Shown one piece after another: positions 49,401-60,907 of a stretch of 64,000 nt of DNA. The stretch is from the NCBI GenBank assembly GCA_009767595.1, contig VSDK01002217.1, forward strand, positions 66,685 through 130,684, read 5' to 3'. The position numbers were made by a program, and so were the translations under genes. This DNA comes from Symbiodinium kawagutii (taxonomy: Eukaryota; Sar; Dinophyceae; Suessiales; Symbiodiniaceae). Below the pieces are notes generated by a model, which saw only the letters and a list, made by a program, of their open reading frames with translations, ran no database searches and was not told the DNA's origin. Numbering within the stretch: position 1 is the stretch's first letter; the number at the start of each line of letters is the position of its first letter.

Positions 49401-50485
49401 TTGTGTTTTCTGAATCCCCGAAATTCAGTTCCCTTACGTTTTCTAAATCCCCGCTTGTGTTTTCTGAATCCCCGAAATTCAGTTCCCTTACGTTTTCTAA
49501 ATCCCCGCTTGTGTTTTCTGAATCCCCGAAATTCAGTTCCCTTACGTTTTCTAAATCCCCGCTTGTGTTTTCTGAATCCCCGAAATTCAGTTCCCTTACG
49601 TTTTCTAAATCCCCGCTTGTGTTTTCTGAATCCCCGAAATTCAGTTCCCTTACGTTTTCTAAATCCCCGCTTGTGTTTTCTGAATCCCCGAAATTCAGTT
49701 CCCTTACGTTTTCTAAATCCCCGCTTGTGTTTTCTGAATCCCCGAAATTCAGTTCCCTTACGTTTTCTAAATCCCCGCTTGTGTTTTCTGAATCCCCGAA
49801 ATTCAGTTCCCTTACGTTTTCTAAATCCCCGCTTGTGTTTTCTGAATCCCCGAAATTCAGTTCCCTTACGTTTTCTAAATCCCCGCTTGTGTTTTCTGAA
49901 TCCCCGAAATTCAGTTCCCTTACGTTTTCTAAATCCCCGCTTGTGTTTTCTGAATCCCCGAAATTCAGTTCCCTTACGTTTTCTAAATCCCCGCTTGTGT
50001 TTTCTGAATCCCCGAAATTCAGTTCCCTTACGTTTTCTAAATCCCCGCTTGTGTTTTCTGAATCCCCGAAATTCAGTTCCCTTACGTTTTCTAAATCCCC
50101 GCTTGTGTTTTCTGAATCCCCGAAATTCAGTTCCCTTACGTTTTCTAAATCCCCGCTTGTGTTTTCTGAATCCCCGAAATTCAGTTCCCTTACGTTTTCT
50201 AAATCCCCGCTTGTGTTTTCTGAATCCCCGAAATTCAGTTCCCTTACGTTTTCTAAATCCCCGCTTGTGTTTTCTGAATCCCCGAAATTCAGTTCCCTTA
50301 CGTTTTCTAAATCCCCGCTTGTGTTTTCTGAATCCCCGAAATTCAGTTCCCTTACGTTTTCTAAATCCCCGCTTGTGTTTTCTGAATCCCCGAAATTCAG
50401 TTCCCTTACGTTTTCTAAATCCCCGCTTGTGTTTTCTGAATCCCCGAAATTCAGTTCCCTTACGTTTTCTAAATCCCCGCTTGTG
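46424..50485. repeat. 54-bp satellite array, about 75 copies
   Basis: The unit is 54 bases and contains two related halves (TTTTCTAAATCCCCGC and TTTTCTGAATCCCCGA, spaced 21 and 33). Because 54 is a multiple of three, every stop-free frame stays open for kilobases on both strands, producing 18-residue periodic translations that are not evidence of protein. From about 47567 to 48060 a 53-base variant is homogenised. The first units are more divergent and 49000-50480 is almost perfectly uniform. Confidence 0.97.
47567..48060. repeat. Homogenised 53-bp subfamily inside the satellite
   Basis: Nine to ten consecutive units carry CTGGTGGTTTC in place of CTTGTGTTTTC and GAAATGCAGTCCC in place of GAAATTCAGTTCCC, one base shorter than the main unit. 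One further copy lies near 48208-48245, next to normal units, as expected from unequal exchange. Confidence 0.9.
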
Positions 50486-51198
50486 TATCCCCCGTCCTCT
50501 AGACCTTACAGAATTCGAGCACAGATGTGTTTCTTAAGGTGTGTTCTTTGTAAGGAATTCAGGGGTTGATAGAACATGCGGACTTTATTTTTCTGATTCT
50601 ACAAGAACAGGATGCGATGCCTCCCGCCCCATAAGTCTTGATCCTATACAGGGACCATGATGGACTCTGTAAAATCAAAGTCCAAGGTCTTGCCAAGGCT
50701 GTCCAAGGCCTGTAGAATCAGTAATTGCTCCAGACGGTGTGTGAGCATGGTCGAATTTGAGAGGGGGCCAAAGTTCCCTATAGAATCTATAGAATCATTT
50801 GTGTGGATCTGGAAAACACATTTGAAACTGTTCATCATGGCTTCTACTAGGTACCATTTTGATTAATTCATGTGCCTTGAATCTATAAAGTGGAGTTTTG
50901 GTTGTTCGACTGCTCCTGCTTTTTCACAACCCGTAGCAAATCCTGATTCTATAAGAACACATTTTTTTGAACAAGTGGTTGATTTCTGATTCTATAAGAA
51001 TTCATTCCTTATTGTTTGTAGTGACTTTTGATTTTATTAAGATCCTTGGTATATATTTCTGACGTGTTTCAATTTTGTAAACATAATTCCTTGTAAAATC
51101 GGGTCATTGATTTTCACCCCTTAATTGGCAAGGGGATGCTTGTGTTTTCTGAATGCCCGAAATTCAGTTCCCTTACGTTTTCTAAATCCCCGCTTGTG
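50486..51198. repeat. 713-bp direct duplication, copy 1
   Basis: About 650 bases of non-satellite spacer plus one satellite unit. Contains several GATTCTATAAGAA-type words. Followed head-to-tail by an apparently identical second copy. Confidence 0.95.
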
Positions 51199-51911
51199 TA
51201 TCCCCCGTCCTCTAGACCTTACAGAATTCGAGCACAGATGTGTTTCTTAAGGTGTGTTCTTTGTAAGGAATTCAGGGGTTGATAGAACATGCGGACTTTA
51301 TTTTTCTGATTCTACAAGAACAGGATGCGATGCCTCCCGCCCCATAAGTCTTGATCCTATACAGGGACCATGATGGACTCTGTAAAATCAAAGTCCAAGG
51401 TCTTGCCAAGGCTGTCCAAGGCCTGTAGAATCAGTAATTGCTCCAGACGGTGTGTGAGCATGGTCGAATTTGAGAGGGGGCCAAAGTTCCCTATAGAATC
51501 TATAGAATCATTTGTGTGGATCTGGAAAACACATTTGAAACTGTTCATCATGGCTTCTACTAGGTACCATTTTGATTAATTCATGTGCCTTGAATCTATA
51601 AAGTGGAGTTTTGGTTGTTCGACTGCTCCTGCTTTTTCACAACCCGTAGCAAATCCTGATTCTATAAGAACACATTTTTTTGAACAAGTGGTTGATTTCT
51701 GATTCTATAAGAATTCATTCCTTATTGTTTGTAGTGACTTTTGATTTTATTAAGATCCTTGGTATATATTTCTGACGTGTTTCAATTTTGTAAACATAAT
51801 TCCTTGTAAAATCGGGTCATTGATTTTCACCCCTTAATTGGCAAGGGGATGCTTGTGTTTTCTGAATGCCCGAAATTCAGTTCCCTTACGTTTTCTAAAT
51901 CCCCGCTTGTG
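51199..51911. repeat. 713-bp direct duplication, copy 2
   Basis: No difference from copy 1 was noticed by eye; short frames within it are identical in both copies. The second satellite array starts inside its end. Confidence 0.95.
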
Positions 51912-53009
51912 TTTTCTTAATCCCCGAAATTCAGTTCCCTTACGTTTTCTAAATCCCCGCTTGTGTTTTCTGAATCCCCGAAATTCATCTCCCTTACGTT
52001 TTCTAAATCCTTGCTTGTGTTTTCTGAACCCCCGAAATTCAGTTCCCTTACGTTTTCTAAATCCCCGCTTGTGTTTTCTGAATCCCCGAAATTCAGTTCC
52101 CTTACGTTTTCTAAATCCCCGCTTGTGTTTTCTGAATCCCCGAAATTCAGTTCCCTTACGTTTTCTAAATCCCCGCTTGTGTTTTCTGAATCCCCGAAAT
52201 TCAGTCCCCTTACGTTTTCTAAATCCCCGCTTGTGTTTTCTGAATCCCCGAAATTCAGTTCCCTTACGTTTTCTAAATCCCCGCTTGTGTTTTCTGAATC
52301 CCCGAAATTCAGTTCCCTTACGTTTTCTAAATCCCCGCTTGTGTTTTCTGAATCCCCGAAATTCAGTTCCCTTACGTTTTCTAAATCCCCGCTTGTGTTT
52401 TCTGAATCCCCGAAATTCAGTTCCCTTACGTTTTCTAAATCCCCGCTTGTGTTTTCTGAATCCCCGAAATTCAGTTCCCTTACGTTTTCTAAATCCCCGC
52501 TTGTGTTTTCTGAATCCCCGAAATTCAGTTCCCTTACGTTTTCTAAATCCCCGCTTGTGTTTTCTGAATCCCCGAAATTCAGTTCCCTTACGTTTTCTAA
52601 ATCCCCGCTTGTGTTTTCTGAATCCCCGAAATTCAGTTCCCTTACGTTTTCTAAATCCCCGCTTGTGTTTTCTGAATCCCCGAAATTCAGTTCCCTTACG
52701 TTTTCTAAATCCCCGCTTGTGTTTTCTGAATCCCCGAAATTCAGTTCCCTTACGTTTTCTAAATCCCCGCTTGTGTTTTCTGAATCCCCGAAATTCAGTT
52801 CCCTTGCGTTTTCTAAATCCCCGCTTGTGTTTTCTGAATCCCCGAAATTCAGTTCCCTTGCGTTTTCTAAATCCCCGCTTGTGTTTTCTGAATCCCCGAA
52901 ATTCAGTTCCCTTACGTTTTCTAAATCCCCGCTTGTGTTTTCTGAATCCCCGAAATTCAGTTCCCTTGCGTTTTCTAAATCCCCGCTTGTATTTTCTGAA
53001 TCCCCGAAA
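51850..53009. repeat. 54-bp satellite array, about 21 copies
   Basis: Same unit and orientation as 46424-50485, resuming after the duplicated spacer. Ends abruptly at 53009 in unique sequence. Confidence 0.97.
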
Positions 53010-53659
53010 GGACAGGAATAGGCGATCATTAATCAAACAACCGTTCATTTCTGATGTTTAATCATTAATATGATGGTTATTCATAGCCCTTTGGCTCAGC
53101 ACTCAGGGTCTGGGTGCCTGGAGGGCACCCAGGCCATGACCGAGCTGTTAGGATCGGTGTATCCCCTGGTGTTGCTGAGGATCCCCTATTATCAACCAGT
53201 GACCGGGGAACTCACCTGGAGCCATTCACATTAGTGTGTCCACGCATAACCATCCTTGACAAATAACATGTAATGAAAAGTATTATCAACACTTAGCCAT
53301 TTAGCATTCCAAACCCTCATTAGCCATGTGGGTCTCAAAAATGGGACCCCAAATTATCCAACGCAAACCATTTGTATGATTCTTAAAATTAGATAATACT
53401 AAACACAACTTTGAGGCTCCTACTTCTATACTATGAGTTATCACATTTTACATAATATTTTGAGGTTCCTAACTTGAAATGCAGAACATTTTATGATAAC
53501 AAACAATCATGAAATCATTTGTGGCCACTTATGGTTTGATGCAAGGCCACAACATGAGAGGAGCCATAGACTAAAGGCCATAACATTTTTTCATGGCTCC
53601 TATCGTCATGGCATCGCTGCTTCATGGGATCCCCGTTGCGCCTGCGCCTCCCTCGTCAG

Positions 53660-53726
53660 CAGGGAGACGGAGAAACACTTGACCCAAGGCCACGGCAGTA
53701 GCGACGGTTGCTGGCGACGGCGTCGG
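53660..53726 (+). CDS. Candidate exon (RETEKHLTQGHGSSDGCWRR)
   Basis: A pyrimidine-rich acceptor (GCCTCCCTCGTCAG) precedes RETEKHLTQGHGSSDGCWRR in a GC-rich island; a GC donor near 53727 is possible. The 33-bp array starts just downstream, as expected for the 5' side of an intron here. Confidence 0.4.
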
Positions 53727-53769
53727 GCGAATTCCCAAAACGTTGAGGACGGCACTGATGGAATCGTGA

Positions 53770-54950
53770 CTGATTAATGGTTGATTAATGGTTGATATAA
53801 AGTTGGAATACTGAAATTTAAGTGGAGAATGATGGCTGAGTAATGGTTCAATAATGGTTGACTAAAGGTCGGTTGGCGGTTCATTGATGTTTGATAATGG
53901 TTGATTAGTGGTTCATTGATGGCCGATAAATGGTTGATTCGCGGTTCATTGATGGTCGATAAATGGTTGATTAGCGGTTCATTGATGGTTGATAAATGGC
54001 TGATGAGCTGTTCATTGATGGTTGATAAATGCTTGATTTCAAAGTTCATTGATGTTTGATAAATACTTGATTTCAAGGTTCATTGATGTTTGATAAATAC
54101 TTGATTTCAAGGTTCATTGATGTTTGATAAATGGTTGATTAGCGGTTCATTGATGGTTGATGAATGGTTCATCAATGGTTCATTGATTGTTGATTAACGG
54201 TTCAGTGATGTTTGATCAATGGTTGATTAGCGGTTCATTGATGGTTGATAAATGGCTGATGAGATTTCAAGGTTCATTGATGTTTGATAAATACTTGATT
54301 TCAAGGTTCATTGATGTTTGATAAATACTTGATTTCAAGGTTCATTGATGTTTGATAAATGGTTGATTAGCGGTTCATTGATGGTTGATGAATGGTTCAT
54401 CAACGGTTCATTGATGGTTGATAAATGGTTGATGGTTGAGAAATGTTGAGAAATGGTTGATTAGCTGTTCATTGATGGTTGACAAATGCTTTATTAACGG
54501 TTCATTTATGTTTGACAAATGGTTGATTAGAGGTTCATTGATGGTTGATGAATAATTCATTAATGGTTCATTGATGGTTGAGAAATGGTTGATTAGCTGT
54601 TCATTGATGGTTGATAAATGGTTAATTAACGGTTCATTGATGGTTGATGAATAATTCATTAATGGTTCATTGATGGTTGAGAAATGGTTGATTAGCTGTT
54701 CATTGATGGTTGATAAATGGTTAATTAACGGTTCATTGATGGTTGACAAATGCTTGGTTAGCGGTTCATTGATGGTTGATACATGGCTGATGAGCGGTTC
54801 ATTGATGGTTGATGAATGGTTCATTAATGGTTCATTGATGGTTGATAAATGGTTGATTAGGGGTTCATTGATGGTTGATAAATGGTTGATTCGGGGCTCA
54901 TTGATCGTTGATGAATGGTTCATTAATGGTTCATTGATGGTTCATTAACG
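53770..54950. repeat. 33-bp satellite array
   Basis: About 35 units of the type GGTTCATTGATGGTTGATAA plus a variable 13 bases. A longer block with GATTTCAAGGTTCATTGATG recurs at 54030-54160 and 54265-54360, so there is a higher-order structure. The unit length (multiple of three) explains long - strand open frames. Confidence 0.95.
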
Positions 54951-55502
54951 ATTAATGATGCATAATGATGCTTTTCAAATTTCAATGACGGCAAATGAGT
55001 TCGATTAATGGTTCATGATGGGTCATAATGACGGTTAACGATGGTGAATTTGGTGGTTTATTTCGGCAAATGAACAAATGTACACTGGTGCTTAATGTTG
55101 TTATAGCAGCCTAGGAAATTGTTGAAGCCTGATTTGCACGGATCATTTGATCAAACGGCAATCTTGACCCTCACGAAATCAAGTACATAATTAGTTGGGG
55201 TTTTAAACATTTGCTATGTTCTCCAATATTGGGGATTGTTGGTTGGCCGACTGCTATTTTTGGAATGACTTTTACCCACCAACCAGCCAATCACCATTTG
55301 GTAGTTGAAATCATGTTTTCCTCACACTCAGTGGCAGTCTCCAGTTTTCTGCAACTGCTGATTAAGCTGCTCTCTTGGTTGGTTGGTCGGTCATGAAAGT
55401 AAAGTGGGTGAAAGTAAATCACAGATGTAGTATTCTTCAGCCAATCATCCCACAGCCATCATCAACCATGATTGATCGTCATTAACCAAACGATGATCAA
55501 TG

Positions 55503-55505
<3 letters not shown>

Positions 55506-55549
<44 letters not shown>
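55506..55549. repeat. (GAT)n microsatellite
   Basis: About 14 units, mid-intron. Confidence 0.97.
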
Positions 55550-55550
<1 letters not shown>

Positions 55551-55849
55551 TGCTTGATAGCAGGTGCTGGTTTGCGGTGTGATATGGGTGAAAATTTTCT
55601 CCCAATAGGATTACGTATAGCCATATCTACCACAAATATCCTCTAGTTGTCCATGCTATATCCTCCCGATAGTTGGGTGCTGCACCTCTGGATCAGGCCA
55701 TTTTTTGGCAGAAATCACCTCAAATGGAGGTTTTACCATATCTACGAATCACCTCAAAATCACCTCACCTACGTGGTTTTACCTGATGCTTTCCCTCTAT
55801 TCCCATGACATCATTGGGTCGTTTCTACAACCGCTGAATCAGATCAAGT

Positions 55850-55945
55850 GATGGTGGGAGCGATGAGCGGCTCGCCAGGGGTATCTAGTGCTATCCCTCT
55901 AATGCGGGAGGGCGAGCTCTACCAGGAGGGGTGTGACCAAGTGGT
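55850..55945. repeat. Diverged repeat pair E, copy 2
   Basis: GGAGCGATGAGCGGCTCGCC and AGGGGTATCTAGTGC match copy 1 at 33275-33365; the GC-rich, partly self-complementary layout suggests another small inverted-repeat family. Confidence 0.45.
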
Positions 55946-56403
55946 AGTGAACCATCCATTGATTGTGATCCTCAACCTACTGCAATGATCTCAACTGATA
56001 ATCATTATGGTTATCAAAAATCCCCAACCATCCAGCATCATCAGCCATCCACCATCAGCCATCATCATGAACCAGCTTGTTAACCATCATTAACCACCAA
56101 TTGACCATTATTTAACCATCATTAACCATAATGAACAACTATCGGTGGTAGGGTGCGCCAGCTACGATATCCATCTACTAAGCATCATTATCAACCCTCT
56201 TCATCACTCACTGCTTCACACTAGCCATGACCAGCTACGAGCCATTGGATAATCATCCAGCACCACAACTATCAAACATTTTCTAATCATCAACCATATG
56301 TTGACAATTGATAGCCATAATCAACACTATCAATTATAATCGCCATTGGATAATCATTCTCCCAGCCATTGGAGAACATGAACGAGCTGGGAACAACCAG
56401 TTA

Positions 56404-56605
56404 CAACCCTCAAAAATGGTAGCCACTACGATTATTAGAAACTATAATCAGTATATTAGCCATGATTGACCACTAGTAACTACTAATTGTAGGGGTGGTT
56501 CAACCAGTTATGATCATAATCAACCATTATTACCATATATTATATAACCATTATTAACCATTATTAACCACTAGTTAACCATGGGGCGGTTCAACCACCA
56601 ACCAG
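56404..56605. mobile_element. Family D element just before an exon
   Basis: Shares CAGTATATTAGCCA, TACTAATTGTAGGGGTGGTT, ATTAACCACTAGTTAACCAT and TTCAACCACCAACCAGT with the copy at 2318, in the same order. Ends about 27 bases before the exon at 56632. Confidence 0.7.
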
Positions 56606-56631
56606 TGGTGAATCCTTGCGCTCCCCACCAG

Positions 56632-56703
56632 CGCAAGGCCTGGAAGGCCAGCAAGGCGTCGTCCAGACGGAGCCGCGGTGGAAGCCAAGCCTGGAGTAAC
56701 CTG
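56632..56703 (+). CDS. Candidate exon (RKAWKASKASSRRSRGGSQA)
   Basis: Acceptor CTCCCCACCAG before 56632 and donor CTG|GTCGTT at 56704. One frame reads RKAWKASKASSRRSRGGSQA, another QGLEGQQGVVQTEPRWKPSL. A family D element ends immediately upstream and a family A element starts 50 bases downstream. Confidence 0.45.
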
Positions 56704-56751
56704 GTCGTTGATGGGCTGACCAGTGACCGCAGCCAGCAACAAATAAGCAAT

Positions 56752-56861
56752 ATGGTGGTTTCTCAAGCCATAGGGGGCCCAAAAAATGGTTGGTTTATTA
56801 CTATAAATGACTATGAACATGGATGATTTGGGGGGGTCCCTTATTTTGAGAAACACCCATA
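56752..56861. mobile_element. Family A element, exon-adjacent
   Basis: ATGGTGGTTTCTCAAGCCAT ... CCTTATTTTGAGAAACACCC around GGTTGGTTTATTACTATAAA. Starts about 50 bases after the exon ending at 56703. Confidence 0.85.
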
Positions 56862-57639
56862 TCATAACTGGTTGGTGGTTTCAAAGGAGGTATAACCATT
56901 AGTTACGGTTAATTATAGATGAAATTATAACTTGTTATAGAAACATATATAGTAGAGTAACCGTTATGATAACATGTCTATAAGCGATATTATGATAGAA
57001 ATTATAACTTGTTATAGAAAACTGTTATTTGTTAAAGATAGTGTTATCTATGAACTATTAGCTTAGCTTGTTTGACTGTAAAGATGGTTGTTTCATAGCT
57101 GCACAATGATTTAGCATTAATTATATAACAGCAACAATGATAGGTTTTCAGTCAACAATGGCTCCATACCAAGACTCATGATGATTGGTGGTTGATGAGG
57201 GTTGGTACTGTCAATAAGGAGGGAATAGCTCATTAAGACAAGGTTTGCCATTCGTCATTCAACGAGGTAGTTGATCGCGGTGATCATGGGTTAACCATTT
57301 ATTAATAATAACATATAATAACTGATAATAACTGTATCTGTGGGTATAGAATGGTATGATCAATGTTTCTGTCGTGGTTGAGTGAAAGATCTGTAGATAT
57401 TGATGGTTATACAATATGATATAATCAACGACAGTTTGTCATTCTTTGTCTTGGACCTTTTGTCATGAGTTAAGAATTGCCATCCTTTTCCTTATTTTCG
57501 TGGTTGCCACTCTTGACCTTGGTGAACCATCGCTGTTAGCAGTTGATATCAACCATCCTGCAGCGTTAGCCTTTGCGGGGGTGCCGTTGTGGTTATGGTG
57601 GGAGTAGTGGCAGTGGTAGTTTTGTGGTTGCGGTTGTGG

Positions 57640-57757
57640 TTGCCGCTGCTGTCGCTGTCGCTGTCGCTGCTGCTGTCGCTGCTGNNNNNNNNNNNNNNNN
57701 NNNNNNNNNNNNNNNNNNNNNNNNNNNNNNNNNNNNNNNNNNNNNNNNNNNNNNNNN

Positions 57758-57799
<42 letters not shown>

Positions 57800-57809
57800 T
57801 AGTTGTTGG

Positions 57810-57848
<39 letters not shown>

Positions 57849-57850
57849 GG
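57640..57850. repeat. CTG/TTG trinucleotide array with 73-base gap
   Basis: CTGTCG, CTGTTG and TTG repeats on both sides of N at 57685-57757. A low-complexity array of uncertain true length. Confidence 0.95.
57685..57757. other. Assembly gap (73 N)
   Basis: Undetermined bases inside the trinucleotide array. Confidence 1.
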
Positions 57851-57859
57851 TCGTTGTTT

Positions 57860-58770
57860 TGCTCCTAATTTCGTTCAATTGGGACAGTTGAGCTATCTTC
57901 TCCCCCAAGGGAAGACTCATTGCTGGGGGTCTCTCTTGGTTGGATTTGTTCCAACTCATGGTAGCTTTGCCTTTCACCCAACTAGGCTCACGGTTGATAT
58001 AAGTCATCCGAGTCATGTTTTTCATGATTTGAATATCAAATGAACCTCATCCAGCACCAAATCTGAGTATGTAAACTGACTCTTGAGCCATTCTTAACCA
58101 TCGATTGGCCATTCTTAACAACTATCAACCGTTGATTCAATAGATGCTTAAGAATGGCACCAACATGCTGGCACCCACTTGCCCAAACATCAAATTCGAT
58201 CACGTGGTCAAACTGGCCGGTAATCAAGGCGAAACAACGGTGGCAAATCATGTAACATCCATCGCGAATGTTCACCAGCAGCCAAGGGCTCCCGAGCAGT
58301 ACTATCAAAGCATCAAATTGAAGCATCAAGTCCCAAGACATTATTGATTGATGATCCCTGTGAGCTGATGTCCTTTTCATCCGTTTGTTTGAGGGGCCAA
58401 GGTGAACTCAGATGGATCATTTTGGGATGAACTGACGGACATCATCAACAAGTTCTGGTATGTTCTGGTGGGTGGACGGTGAAGCCCTGGTAGAGAATGG
58501 GTTTGCGGTTCCAAAAAAGATGTCGGCTTATTTTCAACAGTACCTTTGGGATGATGCCATCTAATCGACAAGCAGATTTTTGGAACGGGGCAGTCAAACA
58601 CCATCTAAAGTTGGTGTCACCAGCAGCAGTTGCAACAGATACATCTTGCAGAAACCAGAAACTGTTGTCGAACAGCAGTTGTTCACCAACTCAACTGAGA
58701 TGCTTGTTCATACCCTTGCAATTCTTGTATGCCTAACATTCCAGCTACAACTATCGTCATGCACTAATTG
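57860..58770 (+). pseudogene. Decayed coding relic, + strand, unknown family
   Basis: Several coding-like pieces follow one another with frame changes and stops: VQLGQLSYLLPQGKTHCWGS near 57880, KFDHVVKLAGNQGETTVANH near 58190, SFWDELTDIINKFWYVLVGG near 58420, ENGFAVPKKMSAYFQQYLWD near 58495 and YILQKPETVVEQQLFTNSTE near 58640. The - strand 58380-58036 is also open (114 codons). GATGGTT words are nearly absent. This is most likely a dead transposon or retrogene; the family is not recognised. Confidence 0.35.
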
Positions 58771-59074
58771 AGATGAGTTAAGTATCATTGCCCAACAATG
58801 ATTGAAAGGTATTTTGCTGCCCGTAAGAGTTGATTCATGTTGATTCTGATTGGCGGCTTGAGTTGGAGATGGGTCATGAATCATCATCCACAATTTGTAC
58901 TATTTATCAACCATTCCTAACAATTTGTTAAGCATATCAATTAAACCACTATATTTACCACAATTCCCTATTGACCTACTTGATTCTGGTTGGGTCATGA
59001 CGCCACATCCACGGTCAGCTTTTTCTCCACCTGGTGTCACCATCGATCAATCCTAGGAAGTGGGTCATTCCCAG

Positions 59075-59120
59075 CGAAACACCTGATGAGCAGCGACTCG
59101 GATCCGGACGGCCTGGACAG
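59075..59120 (+). CDS. Candidate exon (KHLMSSDSDPDGLDR)
   Basis: Acceptor CATTCCCAG before 59075 and donor CAG|GTTGTT at 59121. Readable as KHLMSSDSDPDGLDR or ETPDEQRLGSGRPGQ. GATGGTT repeats begin after it. Confidence 0.4.
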
Positions 59121-59344
59121 GTTGTTGTCAATGTAGAACGGATGGTTGGGTAATAGCATGATTGATTGATAGCTAACTGATGGCTAAATGATGGTTAATC
59201 CATGGCTAGAGGATGGCTCAAAGATGGTCAATTGGTGGTACTTGTAAATTGATGATTGATTTGTGGCAAACTGATGCCGAGATCAACGACTCGAAATAGA
59301 GAGAAGAGCCATCAGGCAATCTTGAATGAGGAGAATCGCCAGAG

Positions 59345-59500
59345 TTTATGACGAGAAACCCTGGGAAACCATAGGAAAACCATGGAAAAGATTGGTGCAA
59401 TCTAAGATAGCTTGCTGGAGAATCAGCAGTAGAGGAATCCTGGGAAACCAGCTACAATTGGTGGATTTCCCATGGCTATGTGAGATTACCAGAGGGTATT
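59345..59500. mobile_element. Family C-like element, diverged
   Basis: Repeated CTGGGAAACCA words, GGTGGATTTCCCATGG and a right end GAGATTACCAGAGGG resemble family C. The left arm is degraded. Confidence 0.4.
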
Positions 59501-60159
59501 GCTTTAATCATCTTTAATCTAAGCAGCTATATTAGATTGTGATCAACGCAGATGCCACTCTCGACTACTTGGCTATTTGTCAGTTTGTATAATAGTCATA
59601 GCTAGCTGGGTTATTGTTTGTGTTTGTTTGGCTGTTCCTGGGTGGTTGTTGATGGGTCCTGGTCATTGGCTAGTATGGCTACGGGTTGGTTACGTCTTGC
59701 TGGTTCAGGCTGGTTCCTTCGTGGTTATCGCTGGTTCTGGGCTGTTCAGTGGTTGATTGCTCGATGATTGTTGAGTCTTGTTGCTAGCTAGGTTGCTGTT
59801 CATTGCTACTATTAGTGCTGACTAGTCATGAGTTTCAGCGATCACCAGGGTCACCAAACCATCGTTCCCTGTTGCTTGTTCCTGGGGTTGCTGTTGGTTC
59901 GTCAAGTATACTAAACCATCATGCTCGTGAAGCAGCAAGGGTGAAGTGATGAGGTATGCATGAAAATGCTAGCCCCGAGTTTAACGCAACAATTGTCAAC
60001 AGTATGAATCTGTGACTGTGAACCTAACAAACGATCAAGTTCTTTCAGGTGATTTCATGATCACACCAACTTAGATGGTTAGTAATGTAAATGGTTACTA
60101 CCTTAGATGGTTGTTAAAAAGGTGTTAAGGAACTTCTTACTAGTTGCTTCACCAACCAG

Positions 60160-60249
60160 CAATGCTGGAGATGACGTTGTTGCTCACGAGGGCCGCGTGC
60201 CGACTCTCCAGGTCGCTTGCTCCGCAGCTTTGCGCCCCTGTGTCGGCCA
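60160..60249 (+). CDS. Candidate exon (DDVVAHEGRVPTLQVACSAA)
   Basis: Acceptor CAACCAG before 60160; one frame reads NAGDDVVAHEGRVPTLQVAC then SAALRPCVG, with a GT donor at 60250. Another frame reads MTLLLTRAACRLSRSLAPQL. GC-rich, with a C-like element about 40 bases downstream. Confidence 0.4.
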
Positions 60250-60632
60250 GTGCTGAAGAGGCCCCCATGTCGTTGGGATGACTGGTTGGCCATGGAAAAT
60301 CCACCCTTTTCATAGGGAAAACCTAGAGAAATCATCCATTTATATCTGATGGGAGACCAGCCATAAACGGTGGGAAGCCCAGGGACATTAATCGTCTACT
60401 CTTGATTTGCCTCCCTAGGTAGGGTGTGTTGCCATTTCACTTCAGCCGAGCACCACCATTGGACAACTGGCTCAGCCAGATTTGTGACGGTTGCTTCAGC
60501 AAAATTTGTTACGGTTGCTGTTGTTCAACAATTTGATCTTGGTGCACAATTTTCTGCTTGGCGGAGCTGTTGCAACTGCCGTTACCATGCAGTTTCAAGA
60601 TTTCCTGTGCACTGGATACTTGGTTGAAATTT

Positions 60633-60870
60633 GGTGTTTCTCAAGTCAAGGATGTGTACCCCCAAGTCATCCAAAATCAACTATTTGAGTGTTTCTCAAA
60701 ATAGGGGACCCCTCAAATCATCCAATACAAACCATTTTTGGATGATTAAGCCAACCATTTGGTTTAATACTACTTATTAAGCCAAACATTTGGTTTAATA
60801 CTACTTATTAAGCCAAACATTTTTTGTAGTATTAAACCATCCCCTGGTTTGAGAATCCCCTATTTCTAGT
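60633..60870. mobile_element. Family A nested copies with a 30-bp direct repeat
   Basis: Two left arms (GGTGTTTCTCAAGTCAAGG and GAGTGTTTCTCAAAATAGGG) and a TTAAGCCAAACATTTGGTTT block repeated in tandem; ends near CCCCTATTTCTAGTAAGAAA. A damaged composite. Confidence 0.6.
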
Positions 60871-60907
60871 AAGAAAACCAACCATGACTTTTGGGGTTGC
60901 GGGGCAA

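Larger units (their letters stand above)
46120..53659. other. Inter-exon region dominated by satellite
   Basis: Apart from 46120-46420 and 53010-53650, which hold no exon I can support, this is the 54-bp satellite and its duplicated spacer. Confidence 0.6.

Noticed and set aside
46393..50569. Long open frames (up to 802 codons) over the satellite, on both strands
   Set aside because: They come from a 54-base unit that is a multiple of three; several frames on both strands stay open at once, and there is no plausible protein signature beyond the periodic 18-residue repeat.
50644..50866. Identical small frames on both strands in the 713-bp repeats
   Set aside because: Identical only because the segment is duplicated; no sign of coding selection and both strands are open.
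46424..53009. CRISPR-like array (regular repeats)
   Set aside because: Units are contiguous with no unique spacers, and the setting is eukaryotic.
51834..53061. Frames of 350-407 codons on both strands
   Set aside because: Same satellite artefact as above.
54408..54923. 171-codon - strand frame rich in NEPLINHLSTI-like repeats
   Set aside because: Product of the 33-base array (a multiple of three); composition is pure repeat.
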